Assembly (NCBI RefSeq): GCF_003386205.1
Contig: NZ_QRDY01000019.1
Coordinates: 1-64,000, forward strand
Length of the DNA stretch: 64,000 nucleotides
Direction: 5' to 3'
Origin: Cohnella lupini
GTDB taxonomy: Bacteria; Bacillota; Bacilli; Paenibacillales; Paenibacillaceae
The notes below the pieces were generated by a model. That model was not told the DNA's origin and did not search any database. It was given only the letters and a program-made list of their open reading frames with translations. Of this stretch, positions 61,243 to 64,000 are shown piece by piece. Position numbers and translations under genes: made by a program. How positions within the stretch are numbered: position 1 is the first letter of the stretch; the number at the start of each line of letters is the position of its first letter.

Positions 61243-64000
61243 TTAATCGCCTAGAATGAGACGCGCGATGAAGACCAAATCTTGAATGTCGACGACGCCG
61301 TCGCCGGTTACGTCGAGCTTCGTGTTCGCCGTACCATAGCCGGCGGAAATGAGAGCAAGGTCGTTCAGGCTAACGCGACCGTCGCCGTTCACGTCACCCG
61401 GTACGGTAGGAATCGTGTAGGTGATCTGAACCGAAATCGGAGCAGCCGGCAACGCTAATCCCTCAGAGGCACCGTCCGACAGCATCGCGCTTACGATCTT
61501 GAAGTTGCCGCTTCTCGTTTCCGTCAGCGGCTTCGCTTTCCAATTCAATCGCAGGACGTCCCCTCCCGTAGTCATCGCATGTTCCGCGCCTTCGCTGGCT
61601 AGCAGAATTCGAACAATTCCGGGCGTTTCGGATTTCGATCCGACGATGCTTATGCCTTCGATCAGGGAGTCCGCTCCCGTAAATTCGAACAATGCAGGAT
61701 CATACTGGAATTGCACGTCTTGCGCGTAGACCGCATCAGTCACGCCGGTTAGCGCGTACGTCAGCGAGAACGCCGCTCCTGGATTCACGTTCGCAGTGCC
61801 CGAGAGTGTTGCCGATACGCCTACCGGAGGCGAAGTTGGTGAAATCGCGAGCGTGTTGGTCACCGATGCCGTTCGGCCTGCGGTGTCCGTCGCCGTAATG
61901 GTAACCGTATACGGACTGGACGCATCCGTTCCCTCAGCCGGCGTGCCGGAGATCTTCATTGTAGCGGAATCGAAGCTCAGGCCTTCCGGTAAACCCGTCA
62001 CGCTCCAGGTGTAGGGCTTGGTGCCGCCCGTTGCCGCAAGTTCAAGCGCATGTTCGTAAGCGGCTCCGACCTGACCGGCCGTCAACGCGGCATTCGTCTC
62101 GGGTTTGTTGACCGTCAGGGCGTTAACGAACGCATCCGGCTTCCACAAATAATCTTTGGCATAGATCGCGAATAACTGGTTCCACGTATTAAAGTCGTGG
62201 CCGCCGGAAACGACGAGATTTCTATATTTCGCGTCTGTAGCATCCAAAGCGGCAAGTTGAGTCGGATTGGGCAACCCGAAATCATATCGTCCGCCGCCGA
62301 AGAGAATATGTGGCACTCCCAGATTCTTCGCATCGGTGCGGACGCCCACTCCGAGACTCCATACGCCGTAATAGCCGAATCTCGAAGCATCGGCGTTGAT
62401 GATGTTTGCCGTCATTCCCCCGCCCATCGACAGACCGGCAAACGAACGATCTTCGGCTTTCTTCGAGACGTTATAGCTGTCTTCTATAAACGGCAGGACG
62501 ATATTGAACAGATTGGGATAACCGGCTTGAGCGCTTCCAAGGTAAGTGGAGTCTGTCGTAACAACGATCGCGGGTTCGGTAAGGCCTTCTGCGAGCAGGT
62601 TATCCATTATGTTCGGCACGCTGCCGATGTTCATCCAGTCGGAGGCGTCCTGACCGCTACCATGCTGCATATAAATCGTTTTATACGGTTGTGCTCGGTT
62701 TTCATCATACCCGAGCGGGAGATACACGCCCACATATCGCGTCTTGTCGCCGATTTGTGTCGGTATTGCTACATAACTCCAAGTACCGGCCTTTCCATCG
62801 GTTCTAGGGTTTTCAACCTCGCGCGCCTTCATGAATTCGTCTTGTTTCTCCGGATCATGCGGTGCATACACCGCGTTAAAGGCACGTCTGGTCGTACCCG
62901 TGAGACCATCCGGAGCGTATCTCGGCGAATTCGCGGGATCGGTCACCCAGTGATTGCGGTTGCCGTCCACGTAGAACCAGTATTGGGTAGCTCCGGTCGT
63001 AAGAGGCACATCGGTCACCCAATAACCGCCTTCGCGCTTCACCATCGCCACCTCGTACGCGCCGCCCCCGCGCATCAAACCATGCTTATACTCGAACGGC
63101 GAGTATACTTTCGTATCCGTAGGATCGACCCAGTTTCTCATCATCATGTCGCCGGCGAAAGTTACGCTTGTAGCGGTTTCGTTCTTGTAAACGAACCGTG
63201 CGGAGTAACCGGTCGGCGATTCGGGATCCTTCCTAACGGTCGGTCCCTCGACCAGCTCCTCGGCCACGAACGCATGAGGCTTCCACAGATAGTCTCTGGC
63301 ATACATCGTGAATAACTGGCACCAGGTATTAAAGTCATGACCGCCTGCAACTACTAGATTCTTATATTTCGCGTCGGTAACGTCCAATGCGGCTATTTGG
63401 GTCGGGTTTGGCAGCCCGAAATCATATCGCCCGCCGGCGAAGAGGATATAGGGTACTCCCAGATTCTTAGCATCGGTACGGACTCCCACGCCGCCGCTCC
63501 ATACGCCGTAATATCCGAACTTCGAAGCGTCATAGTTTATGATGTTTGCCGTGATTCCCGCGCCCATCGACAAACCCGCAAACGACCGATCATCCGCTTT
63601 CTTCGACGCATTATAGCTGTCTTCAATAAACGGCAGGATAATTTCGAACAAATTGGGATACCCGGTTTGAGCGCTTCCAAGGTACGTAGAGTCCGTCGTA
63701 ACGACGATCGCGGGTTCGGTAAGACCATCCGCGAGCAGATTATCCATAATGTTCGGTACGCTGCCGATGTTCATCCAGTCGGAGGCGTCCTGGCCGCCGC
63801 CATGTTGCATGTAAATCGTTTTATACGGCTCAACTCGGTTTTTATCATATCCATACGGTAGATACACGCCCAAATACCGTGTTTTGCCACCGATCTGAGT
63901 CGGTATTTCTACATAGTTCCATGTGCCGGTCTTTCCGTCGGTTCTGGGGTTTTCTATCTCGCGCGCCCCCATGATTTCGTCCTGTTTGTCCGGATCATAC
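61243..64000 (-). CDS. tandem esterase with cohesin and dockerin domains (5' end outside the window)
   Basis: At least 918 codons, still open at the right edge (codons read YDPDKQDEIMG across it). Two ~240-residue esterase units of the Fes/CE1 alpha/beta-hydrolase type are seen. Each has GLSMG with the nucleophile Ser (FAGLSMGAG and FAGLSMGGG) and a late GGHDFNTW His. Between them lies an early-set/CBM48-like beta domain (GYSARFVYKNETATSVTFAG). After the second unit come an Ig-like putative domain (AATGGTKPYTWSVTGLPEGL), a cohesin-type domain (SGTANVNPGAAFSLTYAL) and a C-terminal dockerin (PGDVNGDGRVSLNDLALISA and DVTGDGVVDIQDL, two Ca-binding loops). Probably removes acyl groups from plant polysaccharide. 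The same sequence joining the two units precedes the first, so a further unit may lie beyond the edge. Confidence 0.88.
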   Translation of the reverse strand, partial: YDPDKQDEIMGAREIENPRTDGKTGTWNYVEIPTQIGGKTRYLGVYLPYGYDKNRVEPYKTIYMQHGGGQDASDWMNIGSVPNIMDNLLADGLTEPAIVVTTDSTYLGSAQTGYPNLFEIILPFIEDSYNASKKADDRSFAGLSMGAGITANIINYDASKFGYYGVWSGGVGVRTDAKNLGVPYILFAGGRYDFGLPNPTQIAALDVTDAKYKNLVVAGGHDFNTWCQLFTMYARDYLWKPHAFVAEELVEGPTVRKDPESPTGYSARFVYKNETATSVTFAGDMMMRNWVDPTDTKVYSPFEYKHGLMRGGGAYEVAMVKREGGYWVTDVPLTTGATQYWFYVDGNRNHWVTDPANSPRYAPDGLTGTTRRAFNAVYAPHDPEKQDEFMKAREVENPRTDGKAGTWSYVAIPTQIGDKTRYVGVYLPLGYDENRAQPYKTIYMQHGSGQDASDWMNIGSVPNIMDNLLAEGLTEPAIVVTTDSTYLGSAQAGYPNLFNIVLPFIEDSYNVSKKAEDRSFAGLSMGGGMTANIINADASRFGYYGVWSLGVGVRTDAKNLGVPHILFGGGRYDFGLPNPTQLAALDATDAKYRNLVVSGGHDFNTWNQLFAIYAKDYLWKPDAFVNALTVNKPETNAALTAGQVGAAYEHALELAATGGTKPYTWSVTGLPEGLSFDSATMKISGTPAEGTDASSPYTVTITATDTAGRTASVTNTLAISPTSPPVGVSATLSGTANVNPGAAFSLTYALTGVTDAVYAQDVQFQYDPALFEFTGADSLIEGISIVGSKSETPGIVRILLASEGAEHAMTTGGDVLRLNWKAKPLTETRSGNFKIVSAMLSDGASEGLALPAAPISVQITYTIPTVPGDVNGDGRVSLNDLALISAGYGTANTKLDVTGDGVVDIQDLVFIARLILGD

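Noticed and set aside
62197..63315. 372-codon open frame on the plus strand
   Set aside because: Antisense to the tandem esterase gene. A similar frame opposite the repeat copy (63397-63861) only reflects the duplicated esterase DNA.
1..64000. CRISPR arrays, tRNA/rRNA genes, prophage modules
   Set aside because: No regularly spaced repeats, tRNA-like cloverleaf sequence, or phage structural or integrase genes were recognised on either strand.

Overview
The window reads as chromosomal DNA of a spore-forming, Gram-positive Paenibacillaceae bacterium (Paenibacillus/Cohnella type). The grounds are strong AGGAGG-like ribosome sites, frequent TTG and GTG starts, SLH, cohesin and dockerin modules, copper-amine-oxidase-N 'stalk' proteins, a BlaI/BlaR1 pair, and DinB, VOC and SRPBCC paralogues. 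Base composition is moderate and genes lie on both strands. I saw no rRNA, tRNA, CRISPR array or prophage.

1-13 kb is a patchwork of small detoxification or stress-type genes: an alpha/beta hydrolase, DinB, a class C beta-lactamase-fold hydrolase, VOC proteins, three dihydrofolate-reductase-like genes, SRPBCC and an ECF sigma factor. Between them lie many gene relics: the rfbD 3' end, a GNAT 3' part, an IS1595-like piece, an IS110 5' part with its structured left end, an isochorismatase 5' end and a truncated DHFR-like gene. This stretch has clearly been rearranged repeatedly. 12.7-19.6 kb holds regulator/effector pairs: HxlR with an Old Yellow Enzyme, BlaI with BlaR1 (two operators), PadR with a FAD monooxygenase, and a lipoprotein.

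19.7-22.7 kb is a two-component system plus a secreted protein that shares its putative response-regulator boxes. 23.5-31.1 kb encodes one secreted multidomain protein of about 2,527 residues, probably a glycoside hydrolase. 31.4-36.2 kb is an arsenic island. On the minus strand are a small CCxxCC protein, ArsR and ArsM under ArsR-type palindromes, plus a MerR regulator. Divergent from these run ArsB, ArsC, ArsI and a protein phosphatase.

36.4-38.6 kb holds two small genes, a cupin and an lgt copy. 38.7-42.4 kb is a four-gene set: a methionine-rich secreted protein, a response regulator, a histidine kinase, and a membrane heme-b-like/molybdopterin oxidoreductase fusion. It resembles a Gram-positive version of extracellular methionine-sulfoxide repair and is my best candidate for an undescribed system. 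43.2-50.2 kb is a dlt-like polymer-acylation cluster (transglutaminase-like protein, adenylation enzyme, carrier protein, MBOAT, SGNH protein, lipoprotein) with a divergent Asp/Glu racemase.

50.3-54.7 kb holds a small gene and three secreted stalk-domain proteins. 55-59.4 kb is a sugar ABC importer operon with a divergent ArsR-fold regulator. 59.5-64 kb is a cohesin-SLH surface anchor followed by a dockerin-bearing tandem esterase that runs off the right edge. Together with the giant protein and the importer, this suggests a bacterium that degrades polysaccharide at its cell surface.
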